From Crossiella equi (GTDB lineage: Bacteria; Actinomycetota; Actinomycetes; Mycobacteriales; Pseudonocardiaceae), in assembly GCF_017876755.1 (NCBI RefSeq), contig NZ_JAGIOO010000001.1, forward strand, positions 3,643,786 to 3,707,785: DNA of 64,000 bases, given 5' to 3'. The notes under the pieces were generated by a model. That model did not search any database. It was not told the origin of the DNA and saw nothing but the letters and a program-made list of their open reading frames with translations. The position numbers and the translations under genes are program-made. Positions 1-7,602 of the stretch are shown here, piece after piece (position 1 is the stretch's first letter; each line of letters opens with the position of its first letter).

Positions 1-225
1 GGCGACCCGGAACCCGTGCACCTGCTTGTCCCGCCAGCTCCGCCACCAGGCCAGATCGTCAGTGGACACCGTCCGCACCACCGTCCCGTGGTGCGAGCAC
101 TGGGCACACGCCTTGCTCCCCTCCGACACAACCGTCTGATCGGAGGGGTCCGACCACGCGGTTGTCCCCGGTAACCTGCTTACCCATGGCAGTGGATCAA
201 CCACTGTCCGTTCCACGTTAGGCAC
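1..225 (-). CDS. small protein of unknown function, 3' end cut by window edge
   Basis: A 75-codon frame runs off the left edge without a stop, starting at a GTG (223-225) that is divergent from the XRE gene on the plus strand. After the first 20 codons nearly every codon ends in G or C, as expected for a coding frame in this genome. The peptide has a CAQC (CxxC) pair near residues 40-43 followed by histidines, then a tryptophan-rich stretch (residues 60-64). I do not recognise the family; a small metal-binding or DNA-associated protein is possible but unproven. A start further in (GTG at codon 4 or 8) is equally possible because no clear ribosome binding site is seen. Confidence 0.5.
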   Translation of the reverse strand, partial: MPNVERTVVDPLPWVSRLPGTTAWSDPSDQTVVSEGSKACAQCSHHGTVVRTVSTDDLAWWRSWRDKQVHGFRVA

Positions 226-302
226 AGCGGCACTGGAAGGGGACTGACCGGAAGTACGGGTTGGCTCTCCTGATGTCGTGGTCGAGCAAAGGGGCGGACA
301 CC

Positions 303-1433
303 GTGGCGGGCAGGACGGGAAGACTGCGAACGGGTCAACGTTCACCGCGATGCGTGGGAATCGTCTCCGGCTACGTGCTCAAGCTGGCCAGGGAGTCCGT
401 GCCGTTGAGCCAATCGGCGCTGGCCGAGCTGCTCGGGGTTGACCTGACCACCGTGCAGGGATGGGAGAGCGGCAGGCGCCCGCTCACCGCGATCCGCACC
501 GCGGACCTGATCCGCCTGCGCGCCAAGCTGATCCGTTTGGGTGTACCGACGAAAGTGCTGGCCGCGCTGGACGACGCGCTGGAGGCGGACCTGCTGATCG
601 GCCACGCGGTCGAGGCCGGGGACCACTCGGATGGCGGCGAGGACCACCCGCTGGCGCAGTCCGTGCACCGCCGCGACCTGACCAACATGATCACCTGGCC
701 GTTCACCGGTCTGGCCCCGCCGAGCCTGCGCGCCCTGGACCGCCAGGCCCACCACCGCCGGGGACCGGTGCCGGACCGGCCGGTGCTCTCGGCCGAGGAG
801 TCGGGCCGCTTCTTCGACCACCTGCTGGTCACCGCGGACGCCGAGGCCGGGGTCGAGGACAACGCGCTGCAACGGCGCCAGGCGGTGTACCTGCTGGGCT
901 TCGACGAGCGCCCGGACACCGCCGAGTGGCTGGGCACCGAGCAGCGGCGGGCGTTGCGCCGCGCGGGCCGGACCGACCACGTGCCCTCGTGGGTGGAGGT
1001 GCGCTCCTCGGCGATCGCCCTGACCCGCTACGGCGACCGGGACCCGCTGCGGGCCTTCGTGCGCACCGCGCTGACCAACGAGGCCCAGGAGATCGCCAAC
1101 CTCAACTACTGGGCCTACTGGGTCGGCGAGGTCAGCGACGTGCAGACCGACGACGGCTTCATGACCGAGCTGGGCATGCGGGCCTGGGACGGCGAGGAGC
1201 TGCTCCGCCACCTGTTGCTGCGACTGCAGCCGGGCAGCGACCACGCGGAGCTGAACATCCACAGCCTCTGGTCCCTGGTCCTGGCCCGCCCGGCTCTCCT
1301 GGAGGGGAACCCGGCCCTGCGCGCACTGGCCCGCGAGCGGGTCGACCGGATGGCCGAGGACGCGGAGCTGGCCAAGCAGGCCCACCGCGAGCTGACCGGA
1401 CTGGACTACGCCATCCGGCTCGCCGCCCGCTAG
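303..1433 (+). CDS. XRE-family helix-turn-helix regulator with long C-terminal domain
   Basis: The 376-aa protein opens with a helix-turn-helix of the XRE/Cro type (roughly residues 20-65: SQSALAELLGV, then WESGRRPL in the recognition region). The remaining 300 residues match no domain I can name; they look globular, without membrane segments. The start is set at GTG 303 because a purine-rich AAGGGG lies about 8 nt upstream; an in-frame TTG at 261 and ATG at 273 would add N-terminal residues. It lies 48 nt upstream of an HD-domain hydrolase on the same strand, so the two may form an operon and be functionally linked. The regulator identity is secure, the target unknown. Confidence 0.75.
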   Translation: MAGRTGRLRTGQRSPRCVGIVSGYVLKLARESVPLSQSALAELLGVDLTTVQGWESGRRPLTAIRTADLIRLRAKLIRLGVPTKVLAALDDALEADLLIGHAVEAGDHSDGGEDHPLAQSVHRRDLTNMITWPFTGLAPPSLRALDRQAHHRRGPVPDRPVLSAEESGRFFDHLLVTADAEAGVEDNALQRRQAVYLLGFDERPDTAEWLGTEQRRALRRAGRTDHVPSWVEVRSSAIALTRYGDRDPLRAFVRTALTNEAQEIANLNYWAYWVGEVSDVQTDDGFMTELGMRAWDGEELLRHLLLRLQPGSDHAELNIHSLWSLVLARPALLEGNPALRALARERVDRMAEDAELAKQAHRELTGLDYAIRLAAR

Positions 1434-1481
1434 CGGCGAACACCGGCCCACGGTTCCCCAGCCGAGTAGAGAGGTCTGTCA

Positions 1482-2057
1482 GTGGTTGACGAGACGCACG
1501 ACCGGGACGCGGCCGCGGTCGCCGAGTTCGGCTTCGAGCTGGGGGTGCTCAAGCGCACCCGCCGGGCCGGGTGGTGGCACGTCGGCGTGCGCGACCCGGA
1601 GTCGGTTGCCGAACACAGCCTGCGGGTCGCGCAGCTGGCCACCCTGCTGGCGGCGATGGAGGGCGCGGACCCCGCCCGGGCGGCCCTGCTCGCGCTCTGG
1701 CACGACTCGCAGGAGACCCGGATCGGGGACCTCACCCACACCGCTCGGACCTACGTGCGGGCCGCGTCGAATGAGGAGATCACGGCGGACCAGACCGCCG
1801 GACTGCCGGACACCGCACGGAAGACCGTGCAGGAGGTGGTCCGGGAGTACGAGGCCGCCGCCACGGCTGAAGCGCGTTGCGCGAAGGACGCGGACAAGCT
1901 GGAGTGCCTGATGCAGGCCGTGGAGTACCGGGCCAGCGGGTACCAGGGCGTGGACGGGTGGATCGAGTCCTCACGGCGGTCGTTGCGCACCGACGCGGCT
2001 CGGCGGGTCGCGGACGCAGCCCTGTCGGTGTCGGTACTGGCTTGGCGGGGCCGGTAG
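1482..2057 (+). CDS. HD-domain hydrolase, YfbR/HDDC2-like 5'-deoxynucleotidase family
   Basis: The 191-aa protein carries the HD superfamily metal site: His33, AEHS with His45, the His74-Asp75 pair in LWHDSQE, and Asp136 in CAKDADKLE. These residues, and the spacing and length, match the YfbR/HDDC2 group, which removes phosphate from deoxyribonucleoside 5'-monophosphates using a divalent metal. Cytosolic; no signal or membrane segment. It starts with GTG and follows the XRE regulator by 48 nt. The exact substrate cannot be read from sequence; phosphohydrolase activity is inferred from the family. Confidence 0.8.
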   Translation: MVDETHDRDAAAVAEFGFELGVLKRTRRAGWWHVGVRDPESVAEHSLRVAQLATLLAAMEGADPARAALLALWHDSQETRIGDLTHTARTYVRAASNEEITADQTAGLPDTARKTVQEVVREYEAAATAEARCAKDADKLECLMQAVEYRASGYQGVDGWIESSRRSLRTDAARRVADAALSVSVLAWRGR

Positions 2058-2060
2058 TCC

Positions 2061-2197
2061 AGGGGTTGGTTTTTGGCTGCGCGGCAGCAGAAAGGATGAG
2101 AGTGGAGGCGTGCGGTGGGGTGCGCTGGCCCCAGAACACCCCGGCAACCCCGTCCACCGGGGTCTTCTCGCCTGCCGCGCAGCCAACCAAACCCCGG
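2061..2197. repeat. large imperfect inverted repeat between convergent genes
   Basis: A perfect 15-bp inverted repeat (TTGGCTGCGCGGCAG at 2073-2087 and its complement at 2172-2186) is flanked by further GGGGTTGG-type partial complementarity and encloses weaker complementary tracts, so most of the 137 nt can fold into one long hairpin. It lies exactly between the convergent HD hydrolase and ABC permease genes, so it may serve as a bidirectional terminator. It is far larger than the simple 13-15 bp terminators elsewhere in the window. Confidence 0.6.
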
Positions 2198-2200
2198 TGG

Positions 2201-3334
2201 TCAGGTTCGCGCCAAGGCCTCGCCCAGTTTGGTCCTTCCGCCGATGCGCAGGACCGAGTTCGCGTAGATCCGCCCGCCCAGCCACACCATCACGGCGATC
2301 GTCGGCACCATCAGCCCCGCGGCCGTCAGCTGCTGCCAGGCCGGGGCCGCGCCCAGTGCCGCTCGGATGGGCATCAGGATCGGCGCGAAGGGCGGGAACA
2401 TCGACGCCCAGCCCACCAGCTCGTTCGCCGGGTTGCGCAGCAGGAGGGGCATGCCGCCCGCGAAGGGGAGGATCAGCAGCATCATCACCGGGCCCGTGAC
2501 CTGTTGCATGTCCTCCTGCCTCGACACCAGGGCGCCCGCGGCGGCGAAGACCGTGGCGTAGAGGGTGAAGCCCAGGAGGTACCAGGAGATCAGGGTCGCC
2601 GCTGTGCCAAGGGTGCCGCCGGGAAGGCTCACCACGCCGGTGGCCGAGGCCAGGCCCAGGCCCACGACCGCGGTCAGGGAGATCTGGAGCAGACCCACCA
2701 GGCCGATGCCGATCACCTTGCCCGCCAACAGCTGCCAGGGGCGGACCGCCGCCAGGAGAAGCTCTACCACCCGGCTGCTCTTCTCCTCGACCACACCCTG
2801 CGCGACCGTGATGCCGTAGCCCGTCAGGGAGATGTAGAGCAGCATCGCCGTGGCGAAGGCCAGGAGGAGTCTTGCCGGTTGGTCCGGGTCCGCCGGGGTC
2901 AGGGCCCTGACCTCCGCCCGCACCGGTGTGTCCACAATAGACTTCAAGGCCAGGGTATCCAGGGCGGCCCGGAGCTCGCCGTCCGTGGCTTTGTCGACCA
3001 CCGCGTGGATGCCCGGCCCGGGGGCCAGGAAGAGGTCCGCGTCGCCTTCCCGCACCAGGCGCTCGCCCTCGGCCGCGTCCTGGACCGTGCGGAGGTCCAG
3101 CCGTTGGCCTGTCGTGGCCAGTTGGGCACGCAGCGCCTCGCCCACCTGGGCGCTCGTCGTGGTGACCGCCGCCGCGCGGGTGCCCTTGGCGTTCAGGGCC
3201 GTCAGGGCCACCATGCCGCCCACGATGGCCAGCATCACCAGGGTGCCCAGGAGGAAGGACTTGCCTCGGGTGCGGGTGGTGATCTCGCGGGTGGCGACCA
3301 GCCAGACGCCGCCCATCGGTCCCAGCGGGGTCAT
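2201..3334 (-). CDS. ABC-2 type exporter permease (NatB-like)
   Basis: The 377-aa membrane protein has one N-terminal membrane segment after a basic leader (about residues 25-45), a soluble extracytoplasmic domain to about residue 155, then a cluster of about five hydrophobic helices. This is the arrangement of NatB/YhaP-type ABC-2 permeases. Its ATG overlaps the stop of the ATPase gene by four bases (ATGA at 3331-3334), so the two are translationally coupled and form one exporter. The substrate is unknown; relatives export sodium, peptides or drugs. Confidence 0.85.
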   Translation of the reverse strand: MTPLGPMGGVWLVATREITTRTRGKSFLLGTLVMLAIVGGMVALTALNAKGTRAAAVTTTSAQVGEALRAQLATTGQRLDLRTVQDAAEGERLVREGDADLFLAPGPGIHAVVDKATDGELRAALDTLALKSIVDTPVRAEVRALTPADPDQPARLLLAFATAMLLYISLTGYGITVAQGVVEEKSSRVVELLLAAVRPWQLLAGKVIGIGLVGLLQISLTAVVGLGLASATGVVSLPGGTLGTAATLISWYLLGFTLYATVFAAAGALVSRQEDMQQVTGPVMMLLILPFAGGMPLLLRNPANELVGWASMFPPFAPILMPIRAALGAAPAWQQLTAAGLMVPTIAVMVWLGGRIYANSVLRIGGRTKLGEALART

Positions 3335-4245
3335 GCGGGTGCCTCCTCGGCGACGACGTCGCGGTAGGTCTCGGTCAGGGTGGGGCGGCGGCGGCCGAAG
3401 CCTCGGACCGGTCCCGTGCGCAGCGCCGCGCGCAGGATCTCCTGGTCGTCCACGCCCTCGGACAGTTCCAGCTCCGTTTTCCCATCCACTGTGGACAGTT
3501 CTCGGACCCCTCGGATGCCCTGGGCCCAGCCTTCGGGGGCGGCCGGGGCGTCGACCACCAGGCGGGTGGTGCCCGCCCGTTGGAGCTCGCTGACCGTGCC
3601 GCAGGCCACCATGCGGCCCTGGCGGACGATGCCCACCCGGTCGCACAGGCGTTCCACCAGGTCCAGCTGGTGGCTGGAGAACAGGACCGGGACGCCCTGG
3701 GCGCACTGCTCGCGCAGAACCTCGCTCAGCACGTCCACCGCCACCGGGTCCAGGCCCGAGAAGGGCTCGTCCAGGACCAGCAGCAGCGGGTCGTAGACCA
3801 GGGCCGCCGCCAGCTGGACGCGCTGCTGGTTGCCCAGGCTCAGCTTGTCGACCTCGTCGTCGCGGCGTTCGGCCACGCCCAGGCGCTCCAGCCAGGTCTC
3901 GGCCGCCCGGCGCGCCGCCTTCGGCGTGAAGCCCCGCAGGCGCGCCAGGTAGGCGAGCTGGTCGCCCACCTTCATCTTCGGGTACAGGCCGCGCTCCTCC
4001 GGCATGTACCCGATGCGGCGGCGGGTGCCGAAGTCCAGCGCGGCGCCGTCCCAGCGGACCTGGCCCTCGTCCGCGGCCAGCACGCCCAGGACGATGCGCA
4101 TGGTCGTGGTCTTGCCCGCGCCGTTGCCCCCCACGAACCCGAACAGCTCGCCGGGGCGCACGCGGAAGGTCATCCCGTCCAGCGCGCGCCGCTCGCCGTA
4201 CCGCTTCCCCAATCGGTCGACTTCCAGACTTGCCGATGTGTTCAT
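3331..4245 (-). CDS. ABC transporter ATP-binding protein (NatA-like)
   Basis: The 304-aa ATPase energises the adjacent ABC-2 permease. Visible motifs are Walker A GGNGAGKTT (39-47), the signature LSLGNQQR (135-142, the LSLGNQ variant common in NatA-type exporters), Walker B LLLVLDEP (154-161) and an H-loop in SSHQ. The C-terminal 80 residues form the usual non-catalytic extension. The start ATG 4245 directly follows a region containing TTGACA (complement of 4276-4281) and an AT-rich stretch, so the transcript is nearly leaderless. A divergent XRE regulator begins 66 bp away and is the likely local controller. Confidence 0.9.
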   Translation of the reverse strand: MNTSASLEVDRLGKRYGERRALDGMTFRVRPGELFGFVGGNGAGKTTTMRIVLGVLAADEGQVRWDGAALDFGTRRRIGYMPEERGLYPKMKVGDQLAYLARLRGFTPKAARRAAETWLERLGVAERRDDEVDKLSLGNQQRVQLAAALVYDPLLLVLDEPFSGLDPVAVDVLSEVLREQCAQGVPVLFSSHQLDLVERLCDRVGIVRQGRMVACGTVSELQRAGTTRLVVDAPAAPEGWAQGIRGVRELSTVDGKTELELSEGVDDQEILRAALRTGPVRGFGRRRPTLTETYRDVVAEEAPA

Positions 4246-4253
4246 GGACCGAA

Positions 4254-4268
4254 GTGTTGTAAAAACAC
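4254..4268. promoter_or_regulatory. candidate operator in the ABC exporter/XRE divergent promoter
   Basis: An inverted repeat GTGTT-N5-AACAC lies 9 bp upstream of the ATPase start and within the divergent promoter region. It sits where a -10 region for the minus-strand operon would be, so binding there could block transcription. That the small XRE protein binds it is inference from position only. Confidence 0.35.
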
Positions 4269-4311
4269 AACGGTCTGTCAAGTTGTCCAACCACTGCGTT
4301 GTGGGAGACTT

Positions 4312-4587
4312 GTGCAGGTGAGCCCAGTGCGCCGGGGCAAGGACCTGCCGATCCACAACCGCCTCCCGGTGCTGCGCGCCGAGCGCGGGCTCTCCCGCGC
4401 GGCGCTGGCCGAGGCGGTCGAGGTGAACCCGCAGACGATCGGGGCGCTGGAGCGCGGCGACCACTACCCGAGCCTGGACCTGGCCTTCCGCATCTGCGAG
4501 GTCTTCGGGCTGCCGGTGGAGGCGGTGTTCAGCCGGGAACCGTTCACCCCTCTGTCCGAACAGGTCTACCGAGGGGGCTCCGCGTGA
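4312..4587 (+). CDS. small XRE-family transcriptional regulator
   Basis: A 91-aa protein that is almost entirely a helix-turn-helix domain: LPVLRAERGLSRAALAEAV, NPQTIGALERGDHYPSLDLA and a tail ending VFSREPFTPL. This is the YozG/Xre short-regulator group that usually controls a neighbouring ABC exporter or integral membrane protein. GTG 4312 is preceded by GGGAG with 5-nt spacing; GTG 4318 is an alternative. The stop overlaps the GTG of the next membrane protein gene by four bases, indicating coupling, and it is divergent from the ABC-2 exporter. Confidence 0.85.
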   Translation: MQVSPVRRGKDLPIHNRLPVLRAERGLSRAALAEAVEVNPQTIGALERGDHYPSLDLAFRICEVFGLPVEAVFSREPFTPLSEQVYRGGSA

Positions 4588-5087
4588 GCTCGCGGGAGTG
4601 GTTCAGCAGGTACGAGCAGCGCCGCGCGGAGAAGTTCAGCCGCAGGCTGCCCGCCTGGCGCACGCGGCGGCACCGCCGTCCGCTGGCCGTGGCCTTCGCC
4701 GCGATCCCGGTCGTGCTGGTGGTCCTGGTGCTCGCCGCCCGGAAGGACAGCCTGTGGTTCGTCCTGGCCTGGACGACGTGCTACCTGTCGTGGGTCGTGG
4801 TGTGGTGGCTGGTGCGCGTGCTCACCAACACGCTCGCCGAGACCATGACCGGCCCGCTGGATGAGCGCCAGCGGGAACTGCGCGACACCGCCACCTTCGG
4901 CGGTTTCCACTTCGGCGTGACGTGCCTGATCCCGGTGATGGCCTACCTGTTCCTCGCCCAGCACGACCCGGACGCCGCGTTCAACGGGGGGCTGCTGGTG
5001 GGCATCGCGATCGTGCTGGTCGGCGGGTCGCCGTCCGCGCTGCTGGCCTGGACGCTGCCGGACGACGACCCGCAAGACCTCGTCTAG
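4584..5087 (+). CDS. four-helix integral membrane protein of unknown function
   Basis: The 167-aa protein has a basic cytoplasmic N-terminus (to about residue 33) and about four hydrophobic segments (near 35-55, 58-85, 110-128 and 135-155). Its GTG start overlaps the stop of the small XRE gene by four bases, a gene order repeatedly seen with YozG-type regulators, so it is probably regulated with, and may modulate, the divergent ABC exporter. There is no catalytic motif. It ends in a convergent 4-bp overlap with the next gene. Confidence 0.7.
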   Translation: MSSREWFSRYEQRRAEKFSRRLPAWRTRRHRRPLAVAFAAIPVVLVVLVLAARKDSLWFVLAWTTCYLSWVVVWWLVRVLTNTLAETMTGPLDERQRELRDTATFGGFHFGVTCLIPVMAYLFLAQHDPDAAFNGGLLVGIAIVLVGGSPSALLAWTLPDDDPQDLV

Positions 5088-5680
5088 GGCCAGTAGGGCT
5101 GGGCCCGCTCCCCCGCCGCGCGCAGCACCTCGCCGGGCAGCGTGGTCTCCACGTGCACCCCGGCGCCGCCCCACTCCACCCGCAGCCCGATGTCCCGCCG
5201 CGGCAACGGGTGCAGCCACAGCTGGAAGTGCGAGTCCACCACGGTGCTGTCCGCGGTGCCGCCGTCCGGGCTGCACACCAGCAGCGGTCCGGCGGGCTCC
5301 GCCTCCGGCGCCGAGCCCACCGCGGGCACCACGGTTGCGTCCAGCACCAGGCTGAAGTGCGGTGCCGACTCGGTGGACGGGTCGCGCTTCCAGCGCCGCC
5401 GGTGCGCGCCGAACAGGCCGTCGTGGATCTCCCACCAGGCGTCGTCGGCCAGACCCTCGCGGCGCGCGGCCACGCGGGCCTCGACCAGGCAGCCGTTGGG
5501 GTAGGCGCGGGCCCCGACCACGAGCACCACGGCGTTCTCCCCGCGCGCCAGGACCTGGTCCAGCGGGACGAACACACCCGGCACGTCCTCCGGCGGGCCG
5601 AGCCACACCGCGCGGGTGGCCTTGGCCGGTTCGGCGGCGGGCGGAGGGGCGAGGTCCGGTTCGTCGTCGAAGAAACCCAT
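5084..5680 (-). CDS. hypothetical protein, Pro/Ala-rich N-terminus
   Basis: A 198-aa soluble protein without signal peptide or membrane segment. After a short acidic, proline/alanine-rich N-terminus (residues 1-20) comes a compact domain rich in beta-type alternation, with tryptophans at WWEIHDGLFG and FQLWLHPLP. It is not recognised. Codon use fits the genome and the stop shares four bases with the convergent membrane protein gene, so the frame is believable. The ATG 5680 start follows no strong ribosome binding site. Confidence 0.6.
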   Translation of the reverse strand: MGFFDDEPDLAPPPAAEPAKATRAVWLGPPEDVPGVFVPLDQVLARGENAVVLVVGARAYPNGCLVEARVAARREGLADDAWWEIHDGLFGAHRRRWKRDPSTESAPHFSLVLDATVVPAVGSAPEAEPAGPLLVCSPDGGTADSTVVDSHFQLWLHPLPRRDIGLRVEWGGAGVHVETTLPGEVLRAAGERAQPYWP

Positions 5681-5746
5681 GGCCTCGAACCTAGCCGAGC
5701 GCGGCGATCCGGTTGGCGGCCACTCGGGCCCCTCCGCGCCACCCTG

Positions 5747-7567
5747 TCACCCGGTCGGGAAGACCACCTTCGCACTGCCGCCACCCCGGCGCACCGGCTC
5801 GGCCACGGCCTGCATCCGGCCCCAGCCCAGGAACTCGATCCCGGTGGCGGAGCCGATCTCCGGGTTCGGCGTGAACGTCGTGGACGGCAACTCGAACGCC
5901 TGTCCGTACGCCTCCAGGGCCGCCTTCCGGGGCGAGTCCATGAACGCGGGCTCGGCCTCGGTCTTGGCGCGGTTGCGCTGGCTCAGCCGGGGCGCGGCGA
6001 TCGCGTCCTTGAGGTTCATGCCCAGGTCCAGGCGGTTCACCAGGGTCTGCAGCACGGTGGTGATGATCGTGGCGCCGCCCGGGGAGCCGACCGCGAGCAG
6101 CGGCCGCCCGTCCTTGAGCACGATCGTCGGCGACATGCTGCTGCGCGGCCGCTTGCCCGCCGCCGGGGCGTTCGCGGGCCACGGCTGGCCCGCCGCGGGC
6201 GGGGCGAAGTCGAAGTCGGTCAGCTCGTTGTTGAGCAGGAAACCCCGGTGCGGCACGGTGATCGCGCTGCCGCCGGTCTGCTCGATGGTCAGCGTGTAGG
6301 CCACCACGTTGCCCCAGGCGTCGGCCGTGGTCAGGTGCGTGGTGCTGGTGCCCTCGTACCGGTCCGGGCCCGGCGCGGTGGTCTTGCAGCCGCCCGGCTT
6401 GAGCGGGTCACCGGCGGGCACCGGCGGGGTCAGGGCCTTCCTCGCGTCGATCAGGCAGGCGCGGTCGGCGGCGAAGCGGTCCGAGACCAGCGGCCGCAGC
6501 GGCACGTCCACGAACGCCGGGTCGCCGATCCACTTGTTCCGGTCGGCGTAGGCGAGCTTGCTGGCCTCCAGGTACAGGTGGGTGGCCGCGTCCGGGTCGT
6601 TCTTGGACAGCGTGAAGCGCTCCAGGATGTTCAGCGCCTCGCCGACCGTGCTGCCGCCCGAGGACGGCGGGGCCATGCTGTAGACGTCCAGGCCCCGGTA
6701 GCCGACGCGGGTGGGCGCGCGGTCCACGGTGCGGTAGGCGCCCAGGTCGGCCTTGTCCATCAGGCCCGGCCGCACCTTGCGCGTGGTCCCGGGCGCCAGC
6801 GGCGGGTTCTGCACCGTCTCGACGACCTCCTCGCCCAGCTGCCCCCGGTACAGCCAGTCCAGGTCGCGGCCGAGGCGCTCGTAGGTCTTGGCCAGGTCCG
6901 GGTTGCGGAAGCGGCTGCCCACCTCGGGCAGCTTGCCGCCGGGCAGGAACAGCTCGGCGGTCGGCGCGATCGCGCGGAACCGCTCCTCGTTCTGCCGGGT
7001 GTGGTCGCGGTACTCCTCGTCCACGGTGAACCCGTCCCGCGCCAGTGCCACGGCCGGGCGCAGGTTGTCCGCGAGGCTCTTGCGGCCCCACTTGCGCAGC
7101 GCCTGCTGCCAGGTCAGCGGGGTGCCGGGCACGCCGACGGACAGGCCGGAGGTGACCGCCTCGTCGAACGGGATGGCCTTGCCGTTCTCCACGAAGGAGT
7201 CCTGGCGCATCGCCTTCGGCGCGGTCTCCCGGCCGTCGATGGTGTGCACGCGACCGGTGCGGGCCTCGTAGTAGACGAAGAACCCGCCGCCGCCGATGCC
7301 CGCGGAGAACGGCTCGGTCACCCCGAGCGCCGCCGCGGCGGCCACAGCCGCGTCCACCGCGTTGCCGCCCCGGCGCAGCACCTGGATGCCCGCCTGGGTG
7401 GCGTCCTCGTCCACAGTGCTGACCGCACCGCCGTAACCGGTGGCCACCGGGCGTTTGCCGCCGTGGCCGAGCTCAGCCGCCTGGGCCGTGGCGGGCAGGC
7501 CGGACAGGGTCACCGCGGTGGTCGCGCACAGGGCGAGGGCCACGCGGGCAGGTTTGCGAGAACGCAC
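5747..7567 (-). CDS. ggt: gamma-glutamyltransferase, secreted proenzyme
   Basis: The 606-aa protein has an N-terminal signal peptide (basic leader, hydrophobic core, cleavage near ATAQA, residue 30). It is the N-terminal-nucleophile enzyme that transfers or hydrolyses gamma-glutamyl groups of glutathione and related peptides outside the membrane. The autoprocessing site is the Thr at about 409 (TSTTHLTTAD), which becomes the nucleophile of the small subunit. Substrate-binding signatures include GGNAVDAA (68-75), GIGGGGFFVYY (90-100) and GSPGGATIITTVLQT late in the small subunit. GTG 7567 is chosen with GGGAAAGGCGG upstream. The next gene downstream of it on the same strand is the hypothetical at 5680. 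Confidence 0.92.
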   Translation of the reverse strand: MRSRKPARVALALCATTAVTLSGLPATAQAAELGHGGKRPVATGYGGAVSTVDEDATQAGIQVLRRGGNAVDAAVAAAAALGVTEPFSAGIGGGGFFVYYEARTGRVHTIDGRETAPKAMRQDSFVENGKAIPFDEAVTSGLSVGVPGTPLTWQQALRKWGRKSLADNLRPAVALARDGFTVDEEYRDHTRQNEERFRAIAPTAELFLPGGKLPEVGSRFRNPDLAKTYERLGRDLDWLYRGQLGEEVVETVQNPPLAPGTTRKVRPGLMDKADLGAYRTVDRAPTRVGYRGLDVYSMAPPSSGGSTVGEALNILERFTLSKNDPDAATHLYLEASKLAYADRNKWIGDPAFVDVPLRPLVSDRFAADRACLIDARKALTPPVPAGDPLKPGGCKTTAPGPDRYEGTSTTHLTTADAWGNVVAYTLTIEQTGGSAITVPHRGFLLNNELTDFDFAPPAAGQPWPANAPAAGKRPRSSMSPTIVLKDGRPLLAVGSPGGATIITTVLQTLVNRLDLGMNLKDAIAAPRLSQRNRAKTEAEPAFMDSPRKAALEAYGQAFELPSTTFTPNPEIGSATGIEFLGWGRMQAVAEPVRRGGGSAKVVFPTG

Positions 7568-7602
7568 AACGCCGCCTTTCCCGAGTTCGTCTGCCCGGGA
7601 AA

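Noticed and set aside
2201-4294. A single 697-aa fused ABC protein
   Set aside because: The permease frame stays open upstream past its real start, but the stretch before ATG 3334 is Arg/Gly nonsense antiparallel in composition to the ATPase gene; two separate coupled genes explain it better.
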